This document shows positions 1-8,482 of a stretch of DNA of 64,000 bases, in pieces (the first letter of the stretch is position 1; every line of letters begins with the position of its first letter). The DNA lies in assembly GCF_003710085.1 (NCBI RefSeq), contig NZ_CP033324.1:1240001-1304000 (forward strand), written 5' to 3'. The notes below the pieces were generated by a model. It was not told the origin of the DNA and did no database searches. It saw only the letters and a list, made by a program, of their open reading frames with translations. Origin of the DNA: Nocardioides pantholopis. Its GTDB lineage: Bacteria; Actinomycetota; Actinomycetes; Propionibacteriales; Nocardioidaceae. The position numbers and the translations under genes were made by a program.

Positions 1-796
1 CTAGGAAGAAGCCGTCGTTCACTCGCAGACCCCAGGACTTCAAGGACTTGATGGCGCGGGCGTACGCGGGAGCGTTGCGAGCAGTCACGATTGAGACGAA
101 CAGGCGTCGCGCATAACGGGCGTCGTCCTTCGCTCTCGCGTCCTCGAGATCTTGGATCCGGTTGATCGCGCCAAGAAGATCCTTCATGGGACCCGGGGGC
201 AGCGGAACCTCAGCCATCGTCGTCTCATGCTCGTGATAGCCCTCTATGCCTTCAGCGGCGTACACCCGTTCCGCGGAGTCATCAGCCAGTACCGCGTCGA
301 AGTCGAACGCGACCCGCAGATCACGGTCCTCGGGATCATCCGCCTCAAGATCCGCCACCGAACCGACGACTTGTCCTGCCGGGAAGCCGAGTTCGGTGGC
401 TTCGGCGACGTCCTTCGGGTTCGCCGACAGGAACAGCTTCATTCCGAACGCCGGTATGTACTTGTACGGCGAGCGCCCCTGCGTGAAGACCGCCCGTGTC
501 ATCGGCAGACCGTGGGTCTCGATCGAACGCATGACCCGCGCCCCAGTCTCGGGGTCGTTCCGCGACAGCACGATGACCTCAACGACCGGGGATGGCCCGG
601 TAGCTAAGTCGTTCAGGCCGAGCAACCTCCTGATGAACGGGAACGCAATGCCAGGTGCGAGTTGCTCCTCGTACTGTGCTTCCTGGAACGCCCTGTACTC
701 GTCTTCTCCCTGCTCGTCGAAGACTGCGTGTGACTCAGTCAGGTCGAAGAGCGCGCTCGACGCGACGCCGATAACGAGTGTGTCAGTCCATTGCAT
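1..796 (-). CDS. Cytosolic 5'-nucleotidase (NT5C1-like), 3' end outside window
   Basis: The gene starts at an ATG at 796 and runs leftward off the window with no stop; 265 residues are visible. The protein matches the cytosolic 5'-nucleotidase I family, which dephosphorylates nucleoside monophosphates such as AMP. Seen are the N-terminal strand VIGVASSALFDL (8-19), the motif LSRNDPETG (77-85), FLSANPKDV (122-130), and the acidic strand FDFDAV (164-169) that holds the presumed nucleophile region. The C-terminus probably lies just beyond the edge, since the family is about 300-370 residues. G+C is lower than in most of the window, like the next gene. The family call rests on motif recognition. 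Confidence 0.8.
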   Translation of the reverse strand, partial: MQWTDTLVIGVASSALFDLTESHAVFDEQGEDEYRAFQEAQYEEQLAPGIAFPFIRRLLGLNDLATGPSPVVEVIVLSRNDPETGARVMRSIETHGLPMTRAVFTQGRSPYKYIPAFGMKLFLSANPKDVAEATELGFPAGQVVGSVADLEADDPEDRDLRVAFDFDAVLADDSAERVYAAEGIEGYHEHETTMAEVPLPPGPMKDLLGAINRIQDLEDARAKDDARYARRLFVSIVTARNAPAYARAIKSLKSWGLRVNDGFFL

Positions 797-1014
797 GGCC
801 ACGCTTCAACCGTACGAGTTCTATGACGACCTGGGATGCAAACCGGCCGAGCGGGTCCTAGTAAGCACGCGGACTCGGCGTGGGTCACCCTCCCGAACAT
901 GGGGCTTGTTCGCGTAGGGGTCGCATCCGCGAACGACGAACTCGAAGCCTCCTCTCTGGGATCGTGTCTTTCCGCAGCCTGTTGATGTCTGAGGTGTGAC
1001 CTAGCCTGCTCGAC

Positions 1015-2160
1015 ATGTTCCCGCCGCCAATTGGACCAGAGCTCGCCCCAGACGTCGCCCGACGGCTCGATGACATTTACTTCGCCGCAGACCCCCTCGG
1101 ATACTTCACAGCGCGTATCTCCAGCCTCCTCAACGGACTGATCTCCGAGCATGTCGACGACGAACCGCAACCGGCTTCGGAGCCATCACAGTTCGATAAG
1201 CTGGTTGGTGAGGTCGCCAAGACATACCGCAGCCCCACCTTGCAGGCCCGCAGATTACAGACCGCTATCGACGCCTTCGCCGTCCGCCACCACGCCGCCG
1301 AGACGCTTCTCCGTCTGGCCTACGTTCTTATCCGGCGCCGCAACGGTCTCGGGAGACCGAGCGTCTGGGCAGACGTGGAAGCCACCCCCACCGCCATGGG
1401 TGATGTTTTGAAGGGTATTCGCGAAGGCTTCAGCATTAACGCCGATAGGTGGGAGCAGTTCCGCGACCTCGTGTACCCGGCCGATGCGACCAACAGAGAC
1501 GATCCGAACATCATCTCGGGTGTCACTACGTTCGCGGAGTGGTTCAACTTCTCCATTCAGTTGTTTGAGCAGGGTCCACTTGACGTATCTGCGGCGCACA
1601 ACAAGTTCAAGCACGGTCTGGGCGTTCGCATCCGCGACGACTACCTCGTCACTTTGGTGACCGGCGGTCCCGACGAGCGCGGATACATACCGCAATCCGC
1701 TCTTAAAGGGGACGGAGCAGTCAACCTCTTCGACCGCACCGTGCTGCAGTTTCTCGCCACCCCCGGGCCACGCAAGCAAGGATCTGCACTGGAGAGCACC
1801 ACCCTACGGCTGAGTCCCGATGTTCTCCTGGCCCAAGCAGCTCTCATCGCACACACCTACGCTGCGATGTTTTGCATCGCAGCGAAGGCGCACTTCAACG
1901 CCCGCAGCAACCGTCACGATGTCGATGCCGGTGACGACTGTCAGGAGTCTCCTGTTTTGACATACCCGGGCCTGCTGGTCAACGGGCCACTTCCCGAGCA
2001 CATCACCATCGGCAAGGCGCTGGTGGGCATGAGGCAACCACTGACCCAGCGCCAAGACCGAAGCGACGCACGTGAGGCCGCTCTGTTCTACGCTGACGGC
2101 TCTTGGCAGACGTTTAAGGTCACCGGGCCCGCCAGGACTGGGCGCGTGGTCGACGGTTGA
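1015..2160 (+). CDS. Hypothetical protein, no recognised domain
   Basis: A 381-residue open frame beginning with ATG; it is divergent from the 5'-nucleotidase gene. I do not recognise the family. It looks soluble and mostly helical, with no signal peptide or clear membrane segment. A motif NKFKHG near residues 196-201 resembles the N-K-x-K-H-G signature seen in some HEPN-like or abortive-infection helical bundles; this is only a hint. Codon use is less GC-biased than in the core genes to the right, so horizontal acquisition is plausible. It has no partner gene. The flanking 2161-2386 interval contains no gene I can support. Confidence 0.65.
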   Translation: MFPPPIGPELAPDVARRLDDIYFAADPLGYFTARISSLLNGLISEHVDDEPQPASEPSQFDKLVGEVAKTYRSPTLQARRLQTAIDAFAVRHHAAETLLRLAYVLIRRRNGLGRPSVWADVEATPTAMGDVLKGIREGFSINADRWEQFRDLVYPADATNRDDPNIISGVTTFAEWFNFSIQLFEQGPLDVSAAHNKFKHGLGVRIRDDYLVTLVTGGPDERGYIPQSALKGDGAVNLFDRTVLQFLATPGPRKQGSALESTTLRLSPDVLLAQAALIAHTYAAMFCIAAKAHFNARSNRHDVDAGDDCQESPVLTYPGLLVNGPLPEHITIGKALVGMRQPLTQRQDRSDAREAALFYADGSWQTFKVTGPARTGRVVDG

Positions 2161-2386
2161 ACGTGTCGAGCAGTCTGTCCCTGCTCTAGGCAAGTTGGGT
2201 CTGCTGCACGGATAGGTGACACCTTGACCTGCCCGGTCGGTTGGTCACCTGATCGGCTGAGGAGTCGAAGGCAGCCGCAGGAAGAGCGGCCGTTGTCCCG
2301 AAGTCGTATCCCGGGAATGGCAGTCCTTGTCGGGCAGCGCGGCGCCTTGTTTGCTAGACACGGCGCGCGCTCGTGCTGGTCCCGGC

Positions 2387-3067
2387 TCAGCGCCACGGTT
2401 CCAGGCTGTCCGGTGGGCGTACGTCGGCCGCCGCAGCGCCCGCCAGGGGCTGGGGCCCCGCCGTCAGGAGGCGGTGGTGCTGCCAGGCCCAGTGCACGAG
2501 CAGCCCGGCGGCCACCGATCCGAGCGAACCGAGCGCGAGGTCGCCCAGCGTGTCGGCGTACCGGTCCACGTTGCCCGAAGTGCTGAGGAACGCGTAGTAC
2601 TCGGCGATCTCCCAGGCGAGCGCCGCGGTGACGCCGAAGGCGAGGGAGCGCTCGAGCACCTGTCCCAGGGTCGCGCGTGGCGGCAGGGTGAGGAGGATGA
2701 ACGCAGCGGTCAGCACGCCGGTGTTGACGAAGTGCATGATGTCGTCGAACCACCGGAAGCTGTCGTAGAGGTCCATCCGGTTGCCCAGCGTGTCCGTGAA
2801 GCAGGTCAGGGTCGCCATCAGGTCCACGACCCACGGGAACGTCATCCGGCGACGCCATCGCAGGAACCAGGCGGCCGGGATCACGAACGCCATCAGCGGA
2901 TAGCCGACCGCCCGGGCGGTGGCGCCCTTGCCCTCGAGGTGGCCGAGCTCGGGGTGCCGGATCGCGGTGAACAGCAGGACCAGGAGGAAGGCCTTGGCCG
3001 TCACGTTCAGGACGATGACGGGTCCCGGAACATGGGGCCGGACCGGGACCGAGGTGACGTGGCTCAC
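2387..3067 (-). CDS. DUF2238/YjdF-like integral membrane protein
   Basis: The 226-residue product starts at GTG 3067. It has about five to six hydrophobic segments and the conserved acidic/histidine core DDIMHFVNTG followed by WEIAEYY and a YADTLGDL...G motif. These are characteristic of the DUF2238/YjdF family of small membrane proteins, whose function is unknown. The C-terminal 25 residues are Ala/Pro rich and probably cytoplasmic. It is transcribed leftward just downstream of the HNH gene that ends at 3126, with a 58-nt gap, so read-through is possible. No enzyme activity can be assigned. Confidence 0.7.
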   Translation of the reverse strand: MSHVTSVPVRPHVPGPVIVLNVTAKAFLLVLLFTAIRHPELGHLEGKGATARAVGYPLMAFVIPAAWFLRWRRRMTFPWVVDLMATLTCFTDTLGNRMDLYDSFRWFDDIMHFVNTGVLTAAFILLTLPPRATLGQVLERSLAFGVTAALAWEIAEYYAFLSTSGNVDRYADTLGDLALGSLGSVAAGLLVHWAWQHHRLLTAGPQPLAGAAAADVRPPDSLEPWR

Positions 3068-3125
3068 GCAACCACGCTAGCGGGATCGACGAACCGCCAG
3101 CGCTGAGCGGGCCGTCGTCGTCGGT

Positions 3126-4391
3126 CTAGCACCGTCGGTGGAAGGCGATCTTCCCGCCGGGCAGGGTCCGGGTCTCGTACGCCGGGTCGTGGGCGCGGGC
3201 GTGGTGGCGGGGGCAGAGCAGCCGGCCGTTGGTCAGACTCGTGTCGCCGCCCAGGTGCCAGGGGATGACGTGGTGGCCGTGACACAGTCCCGGTGGCCAG
3301 TCGCAGCCCTCCGCGGTGCAGCCGCCGTCACGCAGTGCCATCGCGATCCGCTGGGCCTTGGTGAAGAGCCGCCGGGTGCGGCCCACGTCGAGGGGCTGAC
3401 CGGCGCCGTCGAGGACGGCGGGGACGATCCCGGCCTGACAGGCCAGCCGCCGGGCCTCGCTGGCGGAGATGGTCTCGCCGGTGTGCAGCTGCGCGGCCCG
3501 CAGTCCGCCGACCAGCGACTCCATCTCCATCGTGACCACGATCGTCGCGGCCGTCCCGCCAGCGTCGGGGAGCCGGTCGGTCGGGTAGCGCTCGAGGTAC
3601 TCGCAGAACGCCTGGCCCATCCGCTCCGGACCCGGCCGCCGCTCGGCTGACGTGCCGGCGCCGTTCACCGCGTGCTGGTGCTTCGGGGCCGCGAGCGCGA
3701 GGAGCGCGGTGCGGAGCATTGCCGCGTGGTGGGTCGGGATCGTGAACCGGCCGTGGGTCTTGCCGTGCCCGTCATCAGTCATCGTGAGCCGGGCGGCAGC
3801 CCGGGCCGCGGCCTCCTCTCGTTCCAGCCGGGCGGCCTCAACGGCGTCGGCGTGCTCGGGGGCGATGACCTCGATCAGCCGCTTGCCCAGTCTGCGTAGC
3901 GCGATGGCGTCGTGATGGCGCGCCTGGCCGAGGAGGAACTCCTCGGCCCGTAGTCGAGTGTCCCCGTCGACGTACTCCGCAGGCAGGTCGTCGACCGCGT
4001 CCACGACCACCTGCGCCTGATCGAGATGGACCCGGCCGGTGGCCAGCGCCTCCCGGACCGGGTCGTGGCGCGGGGTGTCCAACGACCGGGCCAGCCGCAT
4101 CATGCGGTGGGTCTCGGGGCGGGTCAGCCGGGCCTCGTGGGCCCACCAGTTCGCCGTACTCGTCGCACCCACCGTGCCACCCACCTCGACGGTGTGGGCG
4201 TGGGCCGCGACCCGGAGCCGCAGCTCCTGGAGCCGGGCGATCTCGGCGGTCAGGTCCAGCAGCGCGGCCCCCGCCTCGGCGGCGTCCAGCGACCACACCG
4301 GGGCGTCCGCAACGACGTCCAGCGCCTCGTGCACGCACGCCACCGCCCGGGCCACCGGGTGCCCGGACCGGGGTGCGAACGCTGCCGTCAT
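3126..4391 (-). CDS. 13E12/DUF222 family HNH endonuclease-like protein
   Basis: The start chosen is ATG 4391, giving 421 residues; a longer open frame continues upstream but runs into the repeat array. The N-terminal two thirds is the helical DUF222 region. The C-terminus has an HNH nuclease fold: CTAEGCD, then GHHVIPWHLGG, then LLCPRHH at about residues 350-400, giving metal-binding Cys/His pairs and the catalytic His. The family is abundant and repeated in actinobacteria and is named for the 13E12 repeats of Mycobacterium tuberculosis. Its substrate is not established. Unlike the second copy at 46980, it has no SOS box upstream. A degenerate copy of the 18-bp repeat lies in its leader (4410-4429). 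Confidence 0.88.
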   Translation of the reverse strand: MTAAFAPRSGHPVARAVACVHEALDVVADAPVWSLDAAEAGAALLDLTAEIARLQELRLRVAAHAHTVEVGGTVGATSTANWWAHEARLTRPETHRMMRLARSLDTPRHDPVREALATGRVHLDQAQVVVDAVDDLPAEYVDGDTRLRAEEFLLGQARHHDAIALRRLGKRLIEVIAPEHADAVEAARLEREEAAARAAARLTMTDDGHGKTHGRFTIPTHHAAMLRTALLALAAPKHQHAVNGAGTSAERRPGPERMGQAFCEYLERYPTDRLPDAGGTAATIVVTMEMESLVGGLRAAQLHTGETISASEARRLACQAGIVPAVLDGAGQPLDVGRTRRLFTKAQRIAMALRDGGCTAEGCDWPPGLCHGHHVIPWHLGGDTSLTNGRLLCPRHHARAHDPAYETRTLPGGKIAFHRRC

Positions 4392-4474
4392 GTGACCTAC
4401 TACACCACCGACCGCCGACAGTTCTGATCGCCTGTTTGCCCAGGTCAGACCCCCTGTGGACAACAACCCGGCGG

Positions 4475-4581
4475 GACCAGTCGGGTCGGCAACCGGCGCG
4501 ACCAGAACGGCCGGGTCGGCGCCACGGGCGCGACCAGAACTGCCGGGTCGGCGCCCATCCACCGACCAGAACTGCCGGGTC
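4475..4581 (+). repeat. Intergenic array A: 18-bp units with 32-bp period
   Basis: Three good units, GACCAGAACGGCCGGGTC at 4500-4517, GACCAGAACTGCCGGGTC at 4532-4549 and the same at 4564-4581, start exactly 32 bp apart with 14-bp spacers rich in GGCGCC-type sequence. A decayed unit (GACCAG then TCGGGTC) lies at 4475-4487. An inverted, diverged copy is at 4410-4429, in the leader of the HNH gene. The last unit ends 4 bp before the stop codon of nadE on the opposite strand. Units of the same family and period recur at 30695-30836. The function is unknown. The units are too short, and the spacers too alike, for a CRISPR array. Confidence 0.85.
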
Positions 4582-4585
4582 GGCG

Positions 4586-5395
4586 TCAGGGGGCCGCGGG
4601 GAGCTGGCGCTTGTGCATCGTGCGGCCGTAGGCGGCTTCGATCACCGTGGCCACGTCCTCGCCCACGTCCTGCCCGGTCAGGTAAGCGTCGATCTGGGCG
4701 TAGGTGATCCCGTAGGCGACCTCGTCCGGAAGGCCCGGGCGGTCGTCCTCGAGGTCGGCCGTCGGCGTCTTCTCGACCAGCGCGGCCGGGGCCCGCAGGA
4801 ACGTGCCGAGCGCGCGCACCTGGGACTTGGTCAGCCCGGCGAGCGGGGTGACGTCGCAGGCCCCGTCGCCGTGCTTGGTGAAGAACCCCATCACCGCCTC
4901 CGCGGCATGGTCGGTGCCGACCACGAGCGAGGAGGCGTGGGCGGCGACGGCGTACTGGGCGATCATCCGCGCCCGGGCCTTCACGTTGCCGCGGTTGAAG
5001 TCCTCGGCGGCCCGGGTCACGGGCGGGAGCACCCCGGCGATGCCGTCGGTGACGGCGTCCTGCATCGCGTCGACCGAGGCGCCGATGTCGACGGTGACCG
5101 TGCGGTCGGGGGCGATGAACGCCAGCGCGGCCTGGGCGTCCGCCTCGTCACGCTGGGAGTGGTAGGGCAGCCGGACGGCGGTGAACGCCGCCCCGGCGCG
5201 GCGGCAGGCCTCCTGCGCCAGCTTGCCGGCCACCGTCGAGTCGACCCCGCCGCTGATCCCCAGCACGTAGCCGCCGGCCCCGGACCGGGCCAGGTAGTCG
5301 GCGAGGAACCCGATGCGCCGCTCGGCCTCGGCCTGCGGATCGATGGACTCCGCGACGCCGAGCGCGTCGATGATCTCCTGCTGCCGGGTGCTCAT
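4586..5395 (-). CDS. nadE: NAD synthetase, ammonia-dependent type
   Basis: The 269-residue enzyme makes NAD from deamido-NAD, ATP and ammonia, the last step of NAD synthesis. The PP-loop SGGVDSTVAGKL lies at about residues 49-60; further conserved blocks are FNRGNVKAR, VVGTDHAAE and the FFTKHGDGACD segment. There is no nitrilase-type glutaminase domain, so this is the short NH3-dependent form. Its ATG overlaps the stop of the upstream nrtR-like gene by 4 nt (ATGA), indicating translational coupling. It is the last gene of the pncB-pncA-nrtR-nadE operon and should share the twin operator at 8337-8380. A repeat array begins right after its stop codon. Confidence 0.95.
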   Translation of the reverse strand: MSTRQQEIIDALGVAESIDPQAEAERRIGFLADYLARSGAGGYVLGISGGVDSTVAGKLAQEACRRAGAAFTAVRLPYHSQRDEADAQAALAFIAPDRTVTVDIGASVDAMQDAVTDGIAGVLPPVTRAAEDFNRGNVKARARMIAQYAVAAHASSLVVGTDHAAEAVMGFFTKHGDGACDVTPLAGLTKSQVRALGTFLRAPAALVEKTPTADLEDDRPGLPDEVAYGITYAQIDAYLTGQDVGEDVATVIEAAYGRTMHKRQLPAAP

Positions 5396-6273
5396 GAGGG
5401 GTCCTCGGTCTCGGTCGGGTCGGGGCTGCCAGTGCTGTTGCCAGTGCTGTGGTCCGTGCGCACGAGGGTCCCGGTGTCCAGCCGGCCCTCGTACAGCCGG
5501 CCGCGGTAAGGCCGCATGATCGGGGGGTGGAGCGACGCCGCGCCGCCGGCTCGCAGCAGCGTGCTGGGAGCGCCGCCGGCGGGGCCCGAGGGGCGCTTGT
5601 CGTCGAGCTCCTCGACGAAGCCGTGGGACTTGGACACCTTGCGGTGGAAGTTCGAGGCCGGGAGCTTGGTGTCCCAGACGATGTCGTAGACCCGGCGCAG
5701 GTCGCCCTTGGTGAACGTCGGCTCGCAGAACGCCGTCGCCAGCGTCGTGTACTCGAGCTTCGCGGCGGCCCGCTCGAGGGCGTCGGCGAGGATCCGGGCG
5801 TGGTCGAAGGCCAGCGGGACCTGCTCCTCGACCAGGTCCCGGACCGCCCAGAACCGGGCGTCCTCGGCGTCGGAGCCGAACGTCGGGGTCTCCAGGTGGG
5901 GGATCATCGCGAGGTAGGCCACCGAGATGATCCGGCCGCGCGGGTCGCGGTGCGGGTCGCCGTAGGTCTGGAGCTGCTCGAGGTGACCGCGCGGGCTGGT
6001 CATCCCGGTCTCCTCCTGCAGCTCGCGCAGCGCGGCCTCGTACAGCGTCTCGTCCGGCTCCACGAAGCCGCCGGGCAGCGCCCACCTGCCCCGGTACGGG
6101 AACCCCTTGCGCTTGACCAGCGGCAGGCTCAGCTCGCCGTTGCGGATGGTGAGGACGATGATGTCGGCCGTCGTGAACGTGCTCGGGTACGCCGAGGGGT
6201 CGTAGCCGCGCAGGTATTCGGCCTCCTCCTCGCTCTCGGGGACGTACGCCGGCAGCCGGTCGGTCGGGGACAT
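5392..6273 (-). CDS. nrtR: NrtR-type NUDIX transcriptional regulator of NAD metabolism
   Basis: The ATG at 6273 is chosen because GAGGAA lies 6 nt upstream; an in-frame ATG at 6315 lacks a ribosome-binding site. The 293-residue product has a NUDIX domain (about 35-170) with a complete Nudix box, from GGFVEPDE to RELQEETG, and a C-terminal winged-helix-like part (about 180-265, with FTKGDLRRVYD and NFHRKV). That architecture is typical of NrtR repressors, which sense ADP-ribose and control NAD genes. Its place between pncA and nadE supports this role. The intact Nudix box means hydrolase activity may also remain. An ADP-ribose pyrophosphatase without DNA binding is the alternative. The C-terminal tail is low complexity. 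Confidence 0.82.
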   Translation of the reverse strand: MSPTDRLPAYVPESEEEAEYLRGYDPSAYPSTFTTADIIVLTIRNGELSLPLVKRKGFPYRGRWALPGGFVEPDETLYEAALRELQEETGMTSPRGHLEQLQTYGDPHRDPRGRIISVAYLAMIPHLETPTFGSDAEDARFWAVRDLVEEQVPLAFDHARILADALERAAAKLEYTTLATAFCEPTFTKGDLRRVYDIVWDTKLPASNFHRKVSKSHGFVEELDDKRPSGPAGGAPSTLLRAGGAASLHPPIMRPYRGRLYEGRLDTGTLVRTDHSTGNSTGSPDPTETEDPS

Positions 6274-6336
6274 GGTGGGTTCCTCAGCGGTGGATGGTGC
6301 GGTCGTCGGTCCCATGGTGCCCGGGTCCCGGTCCGC

Positions 6337-6954
6337 TCAGCGGTCCAGGCCGTGGCCGGTGCGGATCTCCTCGGCCCCCGCCGAGCGCATCTCCGCGCGG
6401 GCCGCGGCGCCGAGCTCGGCGGTCACCGGGACTGTCAAGTCGACCAGGAGCCGGGTGCGCAGCCCGGCCCGCACGGCGTCCAGCACGGTCTCCTTGACGC
6501 AGTGGCTCTCCGCGATGCCGCACACGTCGACCGCCTCCACCCCGCGCTCGCGCAGCGCCTCGGCGAGCGGGGTGCCGGCCTGGTCGGTGCCGTCGAAGCC
6601 GGAGTACGCCGCGGCGTACGCGCCCTTGTGGATCGTGAGGTCCGCGCCGCCGAGAGTCGCCAGCGCCTCGGCGGTCGCGGGGTGGATCTCGGCGTTCTCG
6701 GTGCCGGCGACACCGTGCGCGGGCCAGCTGTCGACGAAGTCGGGGGCGTCGGAGAAGTGCGCCCCGGGGTCGATGTGCCGGTCCTGGGTGGTGACGACGA
6801 GCTCGTAGTCGGGGCGGGACGCGTGGAGGTACGCGGCGACGGCCGCTGCAACCTCGTTGCCGCCCTCGACGGGCAGCTCCCCGCCCTCGCAGAAGGTGGG
6901 CTGGACGTCGACGATGATCAGGGCGGTGCTCGGGGCGATGGGCAGAGTGGGCAT
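6337..6954 (-). CDS. pncA: Nicotinamidase
   Basis: The 205-residue cysteine hydrolase deamidates nicotinamide to nicotinate, feeding the Preiss-Handler salvage route. The catalytic Asp is in LIIVDVQPTF (about residue 16), the Lys in TIHKGAY (about 110) and the nucleophilic Cys in GIAESHCVKET (about 149). The metal-binding Asp/His residues lie in TQDRHIDPGAHF. The family more often has DHCV where this protein has SHCV. It lies 24 nt downstream of pncB and 63 nt upstream of nrtR, all leftward, in one operon. Its product, nicotinate, is the substrate of PncB. Confidence 0.93.
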   Translation of the reverse strand: MPTLPIAPSTALIIVDVQPTFCEGGELPVEGGNEVAAAVAAYLHASRPDYELVVTTQDRHIDPGAHFSDAPDFVDSWPAHGVAGTENAEIHPATAEALATLGGADLTIHKGAYAAAYSGFDGTDQAGTPLAEALRERGVEAVDVCGIAESHCVKETVLDAVRAGLRTRLLVDLTVPVTAELGAAARAEMRSAGAEEIRTGHGLDR

Positions 6955-6978
6955 GGGAGTGATCCTCTCGGGAGTGGG

Positions 6979-8319
6979 TCAGGCGCTGAGGGCGGCGGGG
7001 CCGTCGGTGATGTCCAGGGCGGCGGGGTCGAGCTCGGCCAGCGCCCGCCGGTGGAGCGCGCGGCTCTGCTCGAGCGTCGGCCGGTGCAGGCGCACGCCGT
7101 CGGCGTACACGAGGACCTGCAGGTCGCGGCCGGGAGCCTGCGGGGTGCGCACGGCGTCCTCGGGCAGCACCTCCTCGCGGGTGGCGATGCCGTTCTCGTT
7201 GAGCAGGCGGCGCGCGGTCTTGCGACCGCCGACCGAGGCCTTGCCGGGTGCGTTCTTCGCGACCGGACGCAGGTCGCGGTCGGTCTCGTCGGGGGAGATG
7301 GCGACCAGCTTGTAGACCATCGAGGCCGTCGGGTGCCCCGACCCGGTCACCAGGCGGGTGCCGACGCCGTAGACGTCGACGGGGGCGTCGGCGAGGTCGC
7401 CGATGCGGTACTCGTCCAGGTCGCCGGTGAGGACCACCCGGGCGCCGGTGGCGCCCAGCTCGTCGAGCAGGCGCCGGGCGCGGACCGCCTCGACCTCCAG
7501 GTCGCCGGAGTCGATGCGGACGCCGCCGAGGCCGGTGCCGGCGACGGCGACCGCGTTGCGGATGCCCTGCTCGGTGTCGTAGGTGTCGACGAGCAGCGTG
7601 GTCGAGCGTCCGAGCGTGGCGACCTGGGCCGCGAACGCCTCGGTCTCGGTGTCGTGGGCCAGCGTGAACGCGTGGGCGCTGGTGCCGACGGCCGGCACGC
7701 CGTACCGGTAGCAGGCCTGCAGGTTGCTGGTGGCGTCGAAGCCGGCGACGTACGCCGCGCGGGCCGCGGCCACGGCCGCCTCCTCGTGGGTGCGGCGCGA
7801 GCCCATCTCCAGCAGCGTGCGGCCGCCGGCGGCGTTGACCATGCGGGAGGCGGCGGAGGCGATCGCGACGTCGTGGTTGAGGATCGAGAGGATCAGCGTC
7901 TCCAGCAGCACGCACTCGCCGAAGGTGCCCTCGACGCGCAGGACCGGGGAGCCGCCGAAGTACAGCTCGCCCTCGGGGTAGGCGTGGATGGTCCCGGTGA
8001 AGCGGTAGCCGGACAGCCACTTCGCGGTCGGGATGTCGATGACCTCGCGCTCGAGCAGCGAGAGGACCTGGTCGGGGGAGAAGGTGAACGCCTCGACGGC
8101 CTCCAGGATCCGGTCCAGCCCGGCCACGACGCCGTAGCGGCGACCGCGGGGCAGGTGCCGGGCGAAGGCCTCGAAGACGCAGTGCCGCTGCGCGGTCCCG
8201 TTGGCGATGGCCGCGCGCAGCATCGTCAGCTCGTACTGGTCGGTGAGCAGGGCCGTGCTGGCGGCGGGAGCGACGTCGGGGAGCCGGCGTCCGGCCGGAG
8301 CGGCGATCGTGGTGGGCAT
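6979..8319 (-). CDS. pncB: Nicotinate phosphoribosyltransferase
   Basis: The 446-residue enzyme converts nicotinate and PRPP to nicotinate mononucleotide. The N-terminal TDQYELTML motif, FEAFARHLP, the GSRRTHEEAAV segment (about residue 175) and the phosphate-binding RIDSGDLEVEA and GVGTRLVTG blocks are all family-typical. It is the first gene of the NAD salvage operon. Its ATG at 8319 lies just 17 bp downstream of the first of two 19-bp inverted repeats, so repression there would block the whole operon. The length is normal and no truncation is seen. Confidence 0.94.
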   Translation of the reverse strand: MPTTIAAPAGRRLPDVAPAASTALLTDQYELTMLRAAIANGTAQRHCVFEAFARHLPRGRRYGVVAGLDRILEAVEAFTFSPDQVLSLLEREVIDIPTAKWLSGYRFTGTIHAYPEGELYFGGSPVLRVEGTFGECVLLETLILSILNHDVAIASAASRMVNAAGGRTLLEMGSRRTHEEAAVAAARAAYVAGFDATSNLQACYRYGVPAVGTSAHAFTLAHDTETEAFAAQVATLGRSTTLLVDTYDTEQGIRNAVAVAGTGLGGVRIDSGDLEVEAVRARRLLDELGATGARVVLTGDLDEYRIGDLADAPVDVYGVGTRLVTGSGHPTASMVYKLVAISPDETDRDLRPVAKNAPGKASVGGRKTARRLLNENGIATREEVLPEDAVRTPQAPGRDLQVLVYADGVRLHRPTLEQSRALHRRALAELDPAALDITDGPAALSA

Positions 8320-8336
8320 CGGGGCCTCCTACGGGT

Positions 8337-8380
8337 TGATGTCATGATGACAATAACTAGATACTGTCAATCTGACAATA
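8337..8380 (-). promoter_or_regulatory. Twin NrtR-like operators upstream of pncB
   Basis: Two 19-bp imperfect palindromes, TGATGTCATGATGACAATA at 8337-8355 and TACTGTCAATCTGACAATA at 8362-8380, share the half-sites TGTCA and TGACAATA. Their centres are 25 bp apart. This is the most AT-rich stretch between pncB and rpf and the only apparent promoter region for the salvage operon. Assignment to NrtR is inferred from the regulator encoded in the operon; the exact actinobacterial NrtR consensus was not checked. Confidence 0.7.
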
Positions 8381-8428
8381 ACCTCGCGGAAGTTCGCTGG
8401 CGTGTCCTGCGTCACGCCCCCGAACGAC

Positions 8429-8466
8429 AGTCGCCCTCCCCGCTCCAGGGAGCGGGGAGGGCGACT
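8429..8466 (-). terminator. Perfect hairpin behind rpf
   Basis: A 17-bp perfect stem (AGTCGCCCTCCCCGCTC and its complement) encloses a 4-nt loop, 16 bp after the stop of the Rpf gene. There is no clear U tract. It separates rpf transcription from the pncB promoter region. Confidence 0.75.
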
Positions 8467-8482
8467 GGTCGAGCGGCTTGCC

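Noticed and set aside
908..934. Inverted repeat GTTCGCG / CGCGAAC between the first two genes
   Set aside because: The arms are 7 bp with a 13-bp loop, 80 bp from the nearest start; too weak to call an operator or terminator.
2161..2386. Insertion sequence remnant
   Set aside because: The stretch has no clear terminal inverted repeats, target duplication or transposase fragment that I can identify, so it is only noted as a possible island border.
4391..4470. SOS box before the first HNH gene
   Set aside because: No TCGAAC-N4-GTTCGA or close variant is present; only a decayed copy of the 18-bp repeat is found.
4475..4581. CRISPR array
   Set aside because: Units are 18 bp, spacers are 14 bp and similar to each other, copy number is low, and no cas genes are near. 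The same holds for 30695-30836.
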